Origin: Planosporangium flavigriseum
GTDB lineage: Bacteria; Actinomycetota; Actinomycetes; Mycobacteriales; Micromonosporaceae
Direction: 5' to 3'
DNA: 64,000 nucleotides
Assembly (NCBI RefSeq): GCF_011947225.1
Contig: NZ_JAATVW010000014.1
Location: forward strand, 1-64,000
This document shows, one piece after another, positions 44,291 through 52,905 of the stretch. The notes beneath the pieces were generated by a model. The model searched no databases. It saw only the letters and a program-made list of their open reading frames with translations, and was not told where the DNA came from. Every line of letters begins with the position of its first letter. Position 1 is the first letter of the stretch. The position numbers and the translations under genes are program-made.

Positions 44291-45454
44291 ATGTCTGCTC
44301 GGATAACGAGAACCGGCGTCTGGTTCGTCGGTGCCCGCGGATCGGTGGCGACGACGGCCGTGGTCGGCGCGCTCGCGGTCGCCCAGAAGCTGGCCGACCG
44401 TACCGGCCTCGTCACCGACCTGCCGGGGCTGTCCGGCGTCGTGCTGCCGGACTTCGAAGACCTCGTCTTCGGCGGGCACGACATCGACCCGACGCCGCTG
44501 CCACACCGGGCCGAGCTGCTGGCCGACGCCGGGGTGGTTCCCACCGCGCTCGTCCGGATGCTCGCCGCCGACCTGGCCGGGGTCGACCGGCGCATCCGGC
44601 GGGTGCCGCCGCTGCCGGCGGGGCGCCAGCTCGAGTACGCCGCGCGGATCTCCCACGACCTGCGGGAGTTCCGCGACCGGGAGGGCTGCGACCGGGTGGT
44701 CGTGGTGAACGTGGCGTCCACCGAGCCGCCACTGGCGTCCAGCCCGGCGCACGCCGACCTGGCGGCGCTGGAGACCGCGCTGCGCGGCGATTCGCCGGTG
44801 CTGTCCCTCAGCTCGCTGTACGCGTACGCGGCGTTCCGGGCCGGGTGCTCCTTCGTCGACTTCACCCCGGGCGCCGGCGCGCGCATCCCGGCCCTGGGCG
44901 ACCTCGCCGAGGCCAACGGCCTGCCGTGGGCCGGCAGCGACGGCAAGACCGGGGAGACGCTGGTGAAGTCGGTCCTCGCGCCGATGTTCGCCCTCCGCAA
45001 CCTGCGGGTGCGGTCCTGGGCCGGCACGAACCTGCTGGGCGGCGGGGACGGCGCGACGCTCGCCGACGAGCGGGCCGCCGCGAACAAGATCGCCAGCAAG
45101 GGGCGCCTGCTGGGGGAGACCCTCGGGTACGAGGTGGACGCCCCGCTGCACATCGACTACGTCCCGGACCTCGGCGACTTCAAGACCGCCTGGGACCACA
45201 TCTCCTTCGAGGGCTTCCTCGGCCTGCGGATGAGCCTGCAGTTCACCTGGCACGGGTGCGACTCGGCGCTCGCCGCGCCGCTGGTGCTCGACCTCGCCCG
45301 CCTGCTCGCCCAGGCGCACGCCGCGGGCAGGTCCGGCCCGCAGACGCCGCTCGGCTTCTTCTTCAAGGACCCGGTCGGTACCGACGAGCACCGGCTCGGC
45401 GCACAGTACGAGTCGCTCGTCGCGTGGGCGACGAGCCTGGAAAGTGGGGCGTGA
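44291..45454 (+). CDS. myo-inositol-1-phosphate synthase-like cyclase
   Basis: A 387-residue protein of the MIPS family, whose known members turn glucose-6-phosphate into inositol-1-phosphate with NAD. Seen: Rossmann motif VGARGSVATTAVVG, NVASTEPP and the family block AEANGLPWAGSDGKTGETL, followed by the C-terminal DHISFEGFLG. It is divergent from housekeeping Ino1 proteins, which match more closely among themselves. It precedes a UbiA prenyltransferase and Ebo genes, so it probably makes the cyclitol that these genes use. The stop codon lies two bases before the UbiA gene. I infer that it takes the place of EboD. Confidence 0.88.
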   Translation: MSARITRTGVWFVGARGSVATTAVVGALAVAQKLADRTGLVTDLPGLSGVVLPDFEDLVFGGHDIDPTPLPHRAELLADAGVVPTALVRMLAADLAGVDRRIRRVPPLPAGRQLEYAARISHDLREFRDREGCDRVVVVNVASTEPPLASSPAHADLAALETALRGDSPVLSLSSLYAYAAFRAGCSFVDFTPGAGARIPALGDLAEANGLPWAGSDGKTGETLVKSVLAPMFALRNLRVRSWAGTNLLGGGDGATLADERAAANKIASKGRLLGETLGYEVDAPLHIDYVPDLGDFKTAWDHISFEGFLGLRMSLQFTWHGCDSALAAPLVLDLARLLAQAHAAGRSGPQTPLGFFFKDPVGTDEHRLGAQYESLVAWATSLESGA

Positions 45455-45456
45455 CC

Positions 45457-46311
45457 ATGCGGCTACGTGACCTCGTCGACCTCGTACGCGCGCCGGCCGC
45501 GCTGTCCGTCCCCGGCGACGTGGTCGCCGGCGCCGCGGCCGCCCGGGTGCTCGGCCCGCGCACGCCGGCCCTGGCAGGCGCCTCGGTGTGCCTGTACTGG
45601 GCCGGGATGGCGGCCAACGACTGGGCCGACCGGGGCGTGGACGCGCAGGAGCGCCCGGAGCGCCCGATCCCGTCCGGCCGGGTGTCGCCGCGGCTGGCGC
45701 TGGGAATCGCGGCGGGGCTCACCGCCGCGGGGGTCGCCGCGGCCGGGCTGGCCGGCGGGCGGCGGGCCCTCGCGGTCGCCGCGCCGCTGGCCGGCGCGGT
45801 CTGGGCGTACGACCTGGGCGGCAAGGACACCGTCGCCGGGCCGGCGCTGATGGCCGCCTGCCGGGGTCTCGACGTGCTGCTGGGCGCCAGCGCCGGGCGG
45901 GTGCGCAGCGCGGTGCCGGCTGCCCTGACCGTGGCGGCGCACACCTACACCGTCACCGCGTTGTCCAGGCACGAGGTGCAGGGCGGCGACCGCCAGGTCG
46001 CCACGGCCACCCTCGCCACCACCGCCGCGGTCACCCTGGCCGCCGGCGCGAGCCGGGGCGGTGTGCGCCGGGGTGGGCTCGCGGCGCTGCTCGCCGGCTG
46101 GTACGCGGCCCAGTACGGCGGCGTCCAGGCCCGCGCGGCGGCCGACCCCGCCGCTGCCCGTATGCGTGCGGCCGTCGCCGCCGGCATCACCGGCCTGCCG
46201 GTGCTCCAGGGCGCGCTGGTCGCCCGGGCCGGAAACGCGGCCGGCGCCCTCGCGGTGGCCGCGGCCGCCCCGCTCGGCCGCCGACTCGCACGGCGGGTGT
46301 CGCCGACATGA
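45457..46311 (+). CDS. eboC: EboC, UbiA-type prenyltransferase
   Basis: A 284-residue integral membrane prenyltransferase with about eight helices. The two Asp-rich motifs for magnesium/prenyl diphosphate are NDWADRGVDAQERPERPI (N-D-x-x-D-x-x-x-D) and YDLGGKD. UbiA enzymes transfer an isoprenoid from its diphosphate to an acceptor; for EboC the acceptor is thought to be a cyclitol, but this is not firmly known. ATG 45457 has gtgggg seven bases upstream; GTG 45451 is an alternative. It is four-base-overlapped by the next gene. The preceding cyclase is the likely acceptor source. Confidence 0.9.
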   Translation: MRLRDLVDLVRAPAALSVPGDVVAGAAAARVLGPRTPALAGASVCLYWAGMAANDWADRGVDAQERPERPIPSGRVSPRLALGIAAGLTAAGVAAAGLAGGRRALAVAAPLAGAVWAYDLGGKDTVAGPALMAACRGLDVLLGASAGRVRSAVPAALTVAAHTYTVTALSRHEVQGGDRQVATATLATTAAVTLAAGASRGGVRRGGLAALLAGWYAAQYGGVQARAAADPAAARMRAAVAAGITGLPVLQGALVARAGNAAGALAVAAAAPLGRRLARRVSPT

Positions 46312-47165
46312 GCCTGCGCTTCGGGTACGGCACCAACGGGTTCGCCAACCATCGGCTCACGGATGCGCTGGCAGTAATCGCTGACCTCGGGTACGAGGGC
46401 GTGGCGCTGACCCTCGACCACCACCACCTCGACCCGTACGCCGACGGGCTGGTCGAGCGGGTGGCGAAGACCGCCGCCCGGCTCGACGAACTGGGCCTCG
46501 CCGTGGTGGTGGAGACGGGCGCCCGGTACCTGCTGGACCCGCGCCGCAAGCATGCGCCGACCCTGCTGGACGACGAGCGCGGGCTGCGGTTGGACTTCCT
46601 GCGTCGGGCGGTTGCGATCGGCGCGGACCTGGGCGCGGAGGCGGTCTCCTACTGGGCCGGGGTCCGCCCCTCCACTGTAGACGAAGCAACGGCGTGGGGG
46701 CGGCTGGTCTCGGGCTGCGCGGAGATGGCGGACGCCGCCGAGCGGGCCGGCGTGGTCCTGGGGTTCGAGCCGGAGCCGGGCATGCTCGTACAGACCATCG
46801 CCGACTGGTTCCGCCTGCGCGCGGACCTGGGCGCGCCCGGATCCTTCGGCATGACGCTCGACATCGGACATTGCCGGTGTCTGGAGCCCGACCCGGTGCC
46901 GGAGTGCGTTGCCCGGGTAGCGCCGCACCTGGTCAACGTTCAGATCGACGATATGCGGCGCGGGGTGCACGAACATCTGGAGTTCGGCGACGGTGAGATC
47001 GACTTCCCGCCCGTCCTGCGCGCGCTCGCTGATGGCGGCTACGGCGGTCTGGTCGCCGTGGAGCTGCCGCGCCACTCCCACGCCGCGCCCACGGTGGCGG
47101 AGCGGTCGCTGAACTTTCTTCGTGCCGCGGAACAGACGGGTAGGAGGGGCGATGACCGGGGTTGA
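46308..47165 (+). CDS. sugar phosphate isomerase/epimerase in Ebo operon
   Basis: A 285-residue TIM barrel: FGYGTNGFANHRLTDALAVI, then LGYEGVALTLDHHHLDPYAD, GFEPEPGMLVQTIADW and MTLDIGHCRC, with metal-ligand Glu, Asp and His, and VNVQIDDMRRGVHEHLEFG near the end. It belongs to the AP-endonuclease-2/xylose-isomerase-like superfamily. It overlaps eboC at its start and eboA by 14 bases at its end, so it is made with the Ebo proteins. It is shorter than and distinct from EboE. The substrate is unknown; an isomerised cyclitol or keto sugar is the natural guess. Confidence 0.85.
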   Translation: MSLRFGYGTNGFANHRLTDALAVIADLGYEGVALTLDHHHLDPYADGLVERVAKTAARLDELGLAVVVETGARYLLDPRRKHAPTLLDDERGLRLDFLRRAVAIGADLGAEAVSYWAGVRPSTVDEATAWGRLVSGCAEMADAAERAGVVLGFEPEPGMLVQTIADWFRLRADLGAPGSFGMTLDIGHCRCLEPDPVPECVARVAPHLVNVQIDDMRRGVHEHLEFGDGEIDFPPVLRALADGGYGGLVAVELPRHSHAAPTVAERSLNFLRAAEQTGRRGDDRG

Positions 47166-47763
47166 CGAGCTGCGCGGAGTATTCGTCGCGGTAGCGGAGG
47201 ACGGCTGGCTGTCGACGGCGTTGGCCAGAGTCGCCGCCGACCCCGCCGCCATCAATCACCTGTTCCCGGCGGTCGGGCGGCACTGCGGCCGGGCCCCGCT
47301 GGCCGCCCTGCCCACCTGGAGCACCGATGACGCCGCCCGGGCGCTGCTGCTGCTCGCCCTGCCGCCCGGTGACGGGCTGCCAGACCGGGTCGAACTGCTC
47401 TACCGCTACGGGGACGCCGCGGAGAAGCGGGCGGTGCTGCGGGCGCTGCCCCTGCTGGTTCTCGGCGCTGCGGCCGTCCCGCTGCTGCAGGACGCCATCC
47501 GTACCAACGATCCCCGGCTGCTCGCCGCGGCCCTCGGGCCGTACGCGGCGCACCTCGACGACGCCACGTGGCGGCAGGCGGTCCTGAAGTGCGTCTTCAT
47601 GGGCCTGCCACTGAGCTGCGTGGCCGACCTGTACCAGCGGGCCGACGCGGAACTGGCCACCATGCTCGCCGGCCTGGTGGCCGAGCGGGAAGCGGCCGGC
47701 CGCGCGGTCGCCGAAGACGTACACGCCCTACTCCACCACCTCACCGCCGCAACGGAGGGCTGA
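47152..47763 (+). CDS. eboA: EboA-domain protein
   Basis: A 203-residue soluble, almost all-helical protein. It has the EboA features DDAARALLLLALPPGDGLPD and YRYGDAAEKRAVLRALPLLV, and the C-terminal VLKCVFMGLPLSCVADLYQR that is well conserved in the family. EboA has HEAT-like helical pairs and no known catalysis; it may be a scaffold or recognition subunit. The start overlaps the TIM-barrel gene by 14 bases, and the stop shares its last base with the eboB ATG, so it lies inside a tightly coupled operon. Confidence 0.88.
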   Translation: MTGVDELRGVFVAVAEDGWLSTALARVAADPAAINHLFPAVGRHCGRAPLAALPTWSTDDAARALLLLALPPGDGLPDRVELLYRYGDAAEKRAVLRALPLLVLGAAAVPLLQDAIRTNDPRLLAAALGPYAAHLDDATWRQAVLKCVFMGLPLSCVADLYQRADAELATMLAGLVAEREAAGRAVAEDVHALLHHLTAATEG

Positions 47764-48614
47764 TGCGCATCTTCGACCCCCACATCCACATGTCCTCCCG
47801 CACCACGGACGACTACGAGCGGATGGCCGCCGCGGGAGTACGGGCGCTCGTGGAGCCCGCGTTCTGGCTGGGCCAGCCGCGCACGAACGTCGGGTCGTTC
47901 ACCGACTACTTCGACTCGCTGGTCGGCTGGGAGCCCTACCGGGCCAGCCAGTTCGGGATCCGTCACCACTGCACGATCGCGCTGAACCCCAAGGAGGCCA
48001 ACGACCCGCGCTGCCGGCCCGTGCTCGACGTGCTGCCGCGCTACCTCGCCAAGGACGGTGTGGTGGCGGTCGGCGAGATCGGCTACGACTCGATGACCCC
48101 CGACGAGGACGCGGCGTTCAGCGCGCAACTGGCCCTCGCGGTCGCGAACGACCTGCCCGCGCTCGTCCACACCCCGCACCGGGACAAGGTCCGTGGCACG
48201 CAGCGGAGCCTCGCGGTCGTGAAGGAGTCGGGCATCGACCCCGGGCGGGTCGTCATCGACCACCTCAACGAGGTCACCGTCGGGCTGGTGAAGGACAGTG
48301 GCTGCTGGATGGGGTTCTCCATCTACCCGGATACCAAGATGTCGCCGCCGCGGATGGTGGCCATTCTCCGCGAGTACGGGCCGGAGCGGATTCTGGTCAA
48401 CTCGGCGGCCGACTGGGGAAAGTCCGATCCGCTGCTGACCCACGCCACCGGCGCGGCGATGCGGGAGGCCGGCTTCTCCGACGACGACATCGACCGCGTG
48501 CTGTGGCGCAACCCGGTGGAGTTCTACGGCCAGTCCGGCCGGCTCGACCTGTCCGATATGGAGGACCTGGCCGGGACGTACGCCGGCAACTCGATTCTGC
48601 GGGGAGGGGACTGA
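47763..48614 (+). CDS. eboB: EboB, TatD-type metal-dependent hydrolase
   Basis: A 283-residue TIM-barrel hydrolase. Metal-binding motifs: MRIFDPHIHMSSRTTDDY at the N-terminus, VAVGEIGYDSMTPDE, LPALVHTPHRDK, VIDHLNE and VNSAADWGKSDPL. TatD-type proteins hydrolyse phosphate esters or nucleic acids; in the ebo operon the substrate is unknown. The ATG is within the eboA stop (TGATG), and the stop of this gene has the same TGATG arrangement with eboE. It is cytoplasmic, with no signal sequence. Confidence 0.9.
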   Translation: MRIFDPHIHMSSRTTDDYERMAAAGVRALVEPAFWLGQPRTNVGSFTDYFDSLVGWEPYRASQFGIRHHCTIALNPKEANDPRCRPVLDVLPRYLAKDGVVAVGEIGYDSMTPDEDAAFSAQLALAVANDLPALVHTPHRDKVRGTQRSLAVVKESGIDPGRVVIDHLNEVTVGLVKDSGCWMGFSIYPDTKMSPPRMVAILREYGPERILVNSAADWGKSDPLLTHATGAAMREAGFSDDDIDRVLWRNPVEFYGQSGRLDLSDMEDLAGTYAGNSILRGGD

Positions 48615-49777
48615 TGCGGCTGGCCCACCCGGACGGCCAGCTCGTCCACCTCAGCTACTGCACCAACGTGCACCCGGCCGAGGACCTCGGCGGAATCCTC
48701 GCTCAGCTGGACGCGTACGCGGTGCCGGTCCGCGCGAGGCTGGACGCCGACGTCCTCGGACTCGGCCTGTGGCTGGCCGCGGACGTCGCCGCCGAGCTCG
48801 CCGCCGACCCCGGCGAGCGGCGGCGCCTGCGCCGGGAGCTGGCCGCGCGCGGACTCGAAGTGGTCACGCTCAACGGCTTCCCGTACCGGTCGTTCCAGGC
48901 GCCCGTCGTCAAGTACGACGTCTACCAGCCCGACTGGACCACCCGCGAACGCCTCGACTACACGCTGAACCTGGCCCGGATCCTGGCTGACCTGCTCCCC
49001 GACGACGCGGCGCGCGGCTCGGTCTCCACGCTGCCGCTGGCGTGGCGGGAGCCCTGGGACGGCGAACGGGCGGCGGCGGCCGGGCGGATACTGGACACCC
49101 TCGCGGGTGGATTGGCCGACGTGGCCCGGCAGACCGGCCGGGTGGTGCGCGTCGGCTTCGAGCCCGAGCCGGGCTGCGTGGTCGAGAGCACGGAGGACGC
49201 CACCCGGAACCTGTCCACGATGGACACCGAATGGCTCGGTATCTGCCTCGACCTCGCACACCTCGCCTGCGCCTGGGAGGACCCGGGCGAGGCCCTCGCC
49301 CGGCTGGAGCAGGCCGGCCTGCCGGTGGTCAAGGTGCAGGTGTCCGCCGCGCTGGGCGCCGACGAACCGGCCGGCGCGGAACCGACGCTGCGCGCGTACG
49401 CGGAGCCGCGGTTCCTGCACCAGACCCGCGGACCGGACGGGCACGGCACCGACGACCTCGACGCCGCACTCGACGCCGGCCTGCCCGGGCCCTGGCGGGT
49501 GCACTACCACGTGCCGCTGCACGGCGCCCCGACGCCGCCGCTGCACTCCACCCTGCCGGTCCTGCGGGACGCGCTCCGGCGCCTGCTCGGCGGCGCGAGC
49601 GCCGGCTGCGACCACCTCGACGTCGAGACGTACACCTGGGGCGTGCTGCCGGAAGACCAGCGCCCCGACACCCCCGACCAGCTCGCCGCCGGCATCGCCG
49701 CCGAGCTCGCGTTCGCCCGCGACGAGCTGTACTCCCTCGGTCTGGCGCCCGCGGGCCGCACCGCCCTGGAGGTCTGA
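48614..49777 (+). CDS. eboE: EboE, TIM-barrel metabolite-traffic protein
   Basis: A 387-residue protein with the family's distinctive start, LVHLSYCTNVHPAEDLGG, the middle block TLNGFPYRSFQAPVVKYDVY and PDWTTRERLDYTLNLA, and the later YHVPLHG and HLDVETYTWGVLP. EboE proteins have a xylose-isomerase-like barrel and in cyanobacteria are needed for export of the scytonemin monomer. The exact chemistry is unknown. The gene is linked by TGATG overlaps to eboB and eboF. The full-length match to the family's 390-residue form supports naming it eboE rather than a generic isomerase. Confidence 0.92.
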   Translation: MRLAHPDGQLVHLSYCTNVHPAEDLGGILAQLDAYAVPVRARLDADVLGLGLWLAADVAAELAADPGERRRLRRELAARGLEVVTLNGFPYRSFQAPVVKYDVYQPDWTTRERLDYTLNLARILADLLPDDAARGSVSTLPLAWREPWDGERAAAAGRILDTLAGGLADVARQTGRVVRVGFEPEPGCVVESTEDATRNLSTMDTEWLGICLDLAHLACAWEDPGEALARLEQAGLPVVKVQVSAALGADEPAGAEPTLRAYAEPRFLHQTRGPDGHGTDDLDAALDAGLPGPWRVHYHVPLHGAPTPPLHSTLPVLRDALRRLLGGASAGCDHLDVETYTWGVLPEDQRPDTPDQLAAGIAAELAFARDELYSLGLAPAGRTALEV

Positions 49778-51171
49778 TGAGCAACCGCCCCAAACCCCTG
49801 GTCGTCCTGGACGTCGTCGGGCTGACCCCGCGCCTGCTCGCGCACATGCCCCGGCTGCGCGCGGTCGCCGCGTCCGGGTTCGAGGCGACCCTGGGCACCG
49901 TGCTGCCCGCGGTCACCTGCACGGTGCAGTCCACGCTGCTGACCGGCGCGCTGCCGCGCGAGCACGGCATCGTCGGCAACGGCTGGTACTTCCGCGACCT
50001 CGGCGAGGTGTTTCTCTGGCGCCAGCACAACGCGCTGGTCGGCGGGGAGAAGCTGTGGCACGCGGCGCGGAAGGCGTACCCGGACTACACCGTCGCCAAC
50101 ATCTGCTGGTGGTACGCGATGGGCGCGGACGTGAACTGGACGGTCACCCCGCGCCCGGTCTACTACGCCGACGGGCGCAAGGAGCAGGACTGCTACACCG
50201 ACCCGCCGGAGCTGCACGACGAGCTGACGAGCGAGCTGGGCACCTTCCCGCTGTTCACCTACTGGGGTCCGGGAGCGGGGCTCAAGTCCTCCCAGTGGAT
50301 CATCAACGCCGCCCGGTCGGTGATGCGCCGCCACAACCCGGACCTGACCCTGGTCTACCTGCCGCACCTCGACTACGACCCGCAGCGGTACGGGCCGGCC
50401 GCGCCGCAGACGGCCGCCGCGGCCGCCGACCTCGACCGGGCGCTCGGCCCGCTGCTCGACGACGCGACCGCGCGGGGCGCCACGGTCGTCGCGCTCTCGG
50501 AGTACGGCATCACGGCGGCCAGCCGCCCGGTGAACGTCAACCGCCTGCTGCGCGCCGAGGGCCTGCTGGAGGTGTACACCCAGGACGGCATGGAGTACCT
50601 CGACCCGTGGACCTCGCGGGCGTTCGCGGTCGCCGACCACCAGATCGCGCACGTGTACGTCAAGGACCCAGCCGACGTACCCGCCGTGCAGAAGCTGTGC
50701 GAGGGGCTGCCCGGGGTCGCGGAGGTGCTCGACGACGCCGGCAAGGCCGAGTACGGGCTCGACCACCCGCGCGCGGGAGACCTCGTACTGGTCGCCGACC
50801 CGGAGTCCTGGTTCACCTACTACTACTGGCTTGACGACGCGCGGGCCCCGGACTTCGCCCGGCTTGTCGAGATCCACCGCAAGCCCGGCTACGACCCGGC
50901 CGAGCTTTTCTTCGATCCGGCGGCGCCGGCCGCGGCCAAGCGCCGCGCCGCGGTCGCCCTGGCGCGCAAGAAGCTCGGCATGCGCTACCTGATGAACGTG
51001 GTCGGGTTCGACGCCGGCGCCGCCGCGGTACGCGGCTCGCACGGCCGGCTGCCGACCGATCCGGTCGACGGCCCGGTGTTGCTCTGCTCCGACGCGGCAA
51101 GCGCGCGGGAGCGGGTCGAAGCGACACAGGTAAAGGAGATGCTGCTGCGTCTTGCCGGCCTGACCGGCTGA
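49777..51171 (+). CDS. eboF: EboF, nucleotide pyrophosphatase-type phosphodiesterase
   Basis: A 464-residue protein of the alkaline-phosphatase superfamily, type I phosphodiesterase group. It has the metal site LVVLDVVGLTPRLLAHMP, the nucleophile Thr region VLPAVTCTVQSTLLTGALPR, EHGIVGNGWYFRD, VYLPHLDYDPQRYGP with metal-binding Asp/His, and the VADHQIAHVY segment. The ebo operon is usually closed by such an enzyme, and it is so here. It might cleave a nucleotide- or phosphate-linked cyclitol. No signal peptide is seen. It is the last gene of the overlapping series; a new gene starts 38 bases later. Confidence 0.92.
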   Translation: MSNRPKPLVVLDVVGLTPRLLAHMPRLRAVAASGFEATLGTVLPAVTCTVQSTLLTGALPREHGIVGNGWYFRDLGEVFLWRQHNALVGGEKLWHAARKAYPDYTVANICWWYAMGADVNWTVTPRPVYYADGRKEQDCYTDPPELHDELTSELGTFPLFTYWGPGAGLKSSQWIINAARSVMRRHNPDLTLVYLPHLDYDPQRYGPAAPQTAAAAADLDRALGPLLDDATARGATVVALSEYGITAASRPVNVNRLLRAEGLLEVYTQDGMEYLDPWTSRAFAVADHQIAHVYVKDPADVPAVQKLCEGLPGVAEVLDDAGKAEYGLDHPRAGDLVLVADPESWFTYYYWLDDARAPDFARLVEIHRKPGYDPAELFFDPAAPAAAKRRAAVALARKKLGMRYLMNVVGFDAGAAAVRGSHGRLPTDPVDGPVLLCSDAASARERVEATQVKEMLLRLAGLTG

Positions 51172-51209
51172 CGCGCGCTGTCACAGCCGGCGTAACCGAA
51201 GGGACAAGA

Positions 51210-52010
51210 ATGACCATGAGAACTCCGACAAGAATCCTCGCGGTGCTGGCGCTCGCCGCCGGTCTGATCGCGCCCGCAGCCGCCGCATCCGCGGCCAAGG
51301 CGCACAAGCCGTCGTACCGGGTCCTGGTCTTCTCGAAGACGACCGGGTTCCGCCACGCCTCCATTCCGCACGGCATCGCGGCGATCCAGAAACTCGGTCA
51401 GGACAACCGCTTCGCCGTCGACACGACCGAGGACGACAGCCAGTTCACCGACGCCAACCTGGCGAAGTACAAGGCAGTCATCTTCCTGTCGACCACGGGT
51501 GACCCGGTCACCACGCCGGACGCGAAGGCCGCGTTCCAGCGCTACATCGAGCACGGCGGCGGGTACCTCGGCATTCACGCCGCTGCGGACAGCGGCTACA
51601 ACTGGGCCTGGTACGGCGGCCTCGTCGGCGCCTACTTCCGCGACCACCCGGCCATCCAGCAGGCTACCGTCCGCGTCCCCGATAACGACACGGCGGCGAC
51701 CCGAGGCCTGCCGGAGAAGTGGGTGCGCACGGACGAGTGGTACAACTTCCGCAGCAACCCGCGGGACGCGGTGCGGGTCCTCGCCACCATCGACGAGTCG
51801 ACCTACAACCCGGTGGGCTACACCGGCGGTTCCATGGGCGCCGACCACCCGATGGCGTGGTGCCACCGGTACGACGGTGGGCGCGCGGTGTACACGGCGT
51901 TCGGGCACACCGAGGCCTCGTACACCGAACCGCTCTTCCTCAAGCACCTGCTCGGCAGCATCAAGATGGCCGCCGGCCGGGCCGGGTTCGACTGCGACGC
52001 GGACGACTGA
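51210..52010 (+). CDS. secreted ThuA-domain protein
   Basis: A 266-residue secreted protein. The signal peptide (RILAVLALAAGLIAPAAAAS) is followed by one ThuA domain: VLVFSKTTGFRHASI, FLSTTGDPVTTPDAKAAFQ, GGGYLGIHAAAD and ADHPMAWCHRYDGGRAVYT. ThuA takes part in trehalose/glycoside use in rhizobia and is linked to 3-keto-glycosides. A second ThuA domain is fused to the large secreted dehydrogenase at 31709-35125. The gene begins 38 bases after eboF, after gaagggac, and probably continues that operon, with its product acting outside the cell. Confidence 0.9.
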   Translation: MTMRTPTRILAVLALAAGLIAPAAAASAAKAHKPSYRVLVFSKTTGFRHASIPHGIAAIQKLGQDNRFAVDTTEDDSQFTDANLAKYKAVIFLSTTGDPVTTPDAKAAFQRYIEHGGGYLGIHAAADSGYNWAWYGGLVGAYFRDHPAIQQATVRVPDNDTAATRGLPEKWVRTDEWYNFRSNPRDAVRVLATIDESTYNPVGYTGGSMGADHPMAWCHRYDGGRAVYTAFGHTEASYTEPLFLKHLLGSIKMAAGRAGFDCDADD

Positions 52011-52084
52011 TCCGTGCGGTGGCCGGGGTTGCACCCCGGGTCCCCGGCCACCGCACCCTTTGACCTTTTGGAAGGAGCGTCGCC

Positions 52085-52774
52085 ATGCCGAACGCCCGTA
52101 AACGGTCTGCCGGGCCGCCGCCTCGGGGTGGCACCGCCCGACCGTGGCGTGCGGTGGCGGTCGCGGCGGTCGTCGCATTCTGCGTCGGAGCGCTGCTCGC
52201 CGGAGGCGGCGGGTACGCGGCCGGCCGGCCCGATCAGGTTCAGCAGACAGTCCAGACGCTGCAGGCGCAGGACGCGGCACGGGACAAGGCGCAGATCAAG
52301 GAGCTGACCGCGACCGCGCGCGAGCTGCAGGGCAAGCTCCTTCCGGTACTCAGCGAGATGGCTGCCGCCATGCCGATCGACCCGCAGGCCGCGGCCAAGC
52401 CCGCCACCGCCGCCCAGGTAGCGTCCTGGCGCGCGGCCACCGGCGCGGCGGTCGAACGGTTCGCGCACCCGCCGTCGGGCGGCACCGGGGTCAACATCGC
52501 GCGGTCCGGCCTGGCGAACGCGGTCCGCGGACTCGACGCGGCGGTACGCACGTACGAGGCGTCGCTGTCCGCGCCGCCCGCGACCCAGCAGGCGCTCGTC
52601 TCCCTCGCGGCGAACCAGCGGGACATCGCCGTCGCCACCTGGTCGACCGGCGGGACGCAACTCGACGTCGCCAACATCGACGCGGGCTTTGGCCACGCGC
52701 ATGTGTTCCTGCCCGCGGCGCCCGGGAGCGGCGCGCTGACCGCCGACGGCGAGACCGAAGGGCACCACGACTGA
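52085..52774 (+). CDS. membrane-anchored coiled-coil protein of unknown function
   Basis: A 229-residue protein with a basic cytoplasmic N-terminus, a membrane helix at about 21-46 (AVAVAAVVAFCVGALLAGGG) and an exported part. Residues 50-90 form a likely coiled coil (QTVQTLQAQDAARDKAQIKE). The rest is helical, Ala-rich, and ends with a His/Asp tail. No domain is recognised. It follows the ThuA gene by 74 bases with aaggag upstream, and its stop overlaps a very short ORF, so it probably belongs to the same transcript as the multicopper oxidase. The role is unknown. Confidence 0.7.
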   Translation: MPNARKRSAGPPPRGGTARPWRAVAVAAVVAFCVGALLAGGGGYAAGRPDQVQQTVQTLQAQDAARDKAQIKELTATARELQGKLLPVLSEMAAAMPIDPQAAAKPATAAQVASWRAATGAAVERFAHPPSGGTGVNIARSGLANAVRGLDAAVRTYEASLSAPPATQQALVSLAANQRDIAVATWSTGGTQLDVANIDAGFGHAHVFLPAAPGSGALTADGETEGHHD

Positions 52775-52869
52775 TGCACGCCGCCAGAATCGCCCTGGTC
52801 TTCGCCGTGATCGTCCTCGCGAATGGCCGCCGCCGGCGCCCTACCCCCAGCCGCCGGTCAGCGCGGTGA
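52774..52869 (+). CDS. 31-residue ORF, possible truncated exported protein
   Basis: The ATG is inside the previous stop (TGATG), as in the Ebo genes. The product starts with a hydrophobic helix (ARIALVFAVIVLAN) like a signal peptide, then turns abruptly into an Arg/Pro-rich tail and stops. A frameshift after the helix would explain the tail. It may be a real tiny membrane peptide or a decayed exported-protein gene. Confidence 0.35.
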   Translation: MHAARIALVFAVIVLANGRRRRPTPSRRSAR

Positions 52870-52905
52870 TCAGCGTGCCCCCACGTACTGGTTGAGGAGA
52901 TCCAT

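Noticed and set aside
43082-45391. 769-codon open frame on the minus strand
   Set aside because: It lies opposite the isomerase and MIPS-like genes, which have family motifs, start sites and overlaps; the translated shadow has no recognisable domain.
50985-52280. 431-codon minus-strand frame
   Set aside because: It is antisense to eboF, ThuA and the membrane protein gene, with no domain visible.
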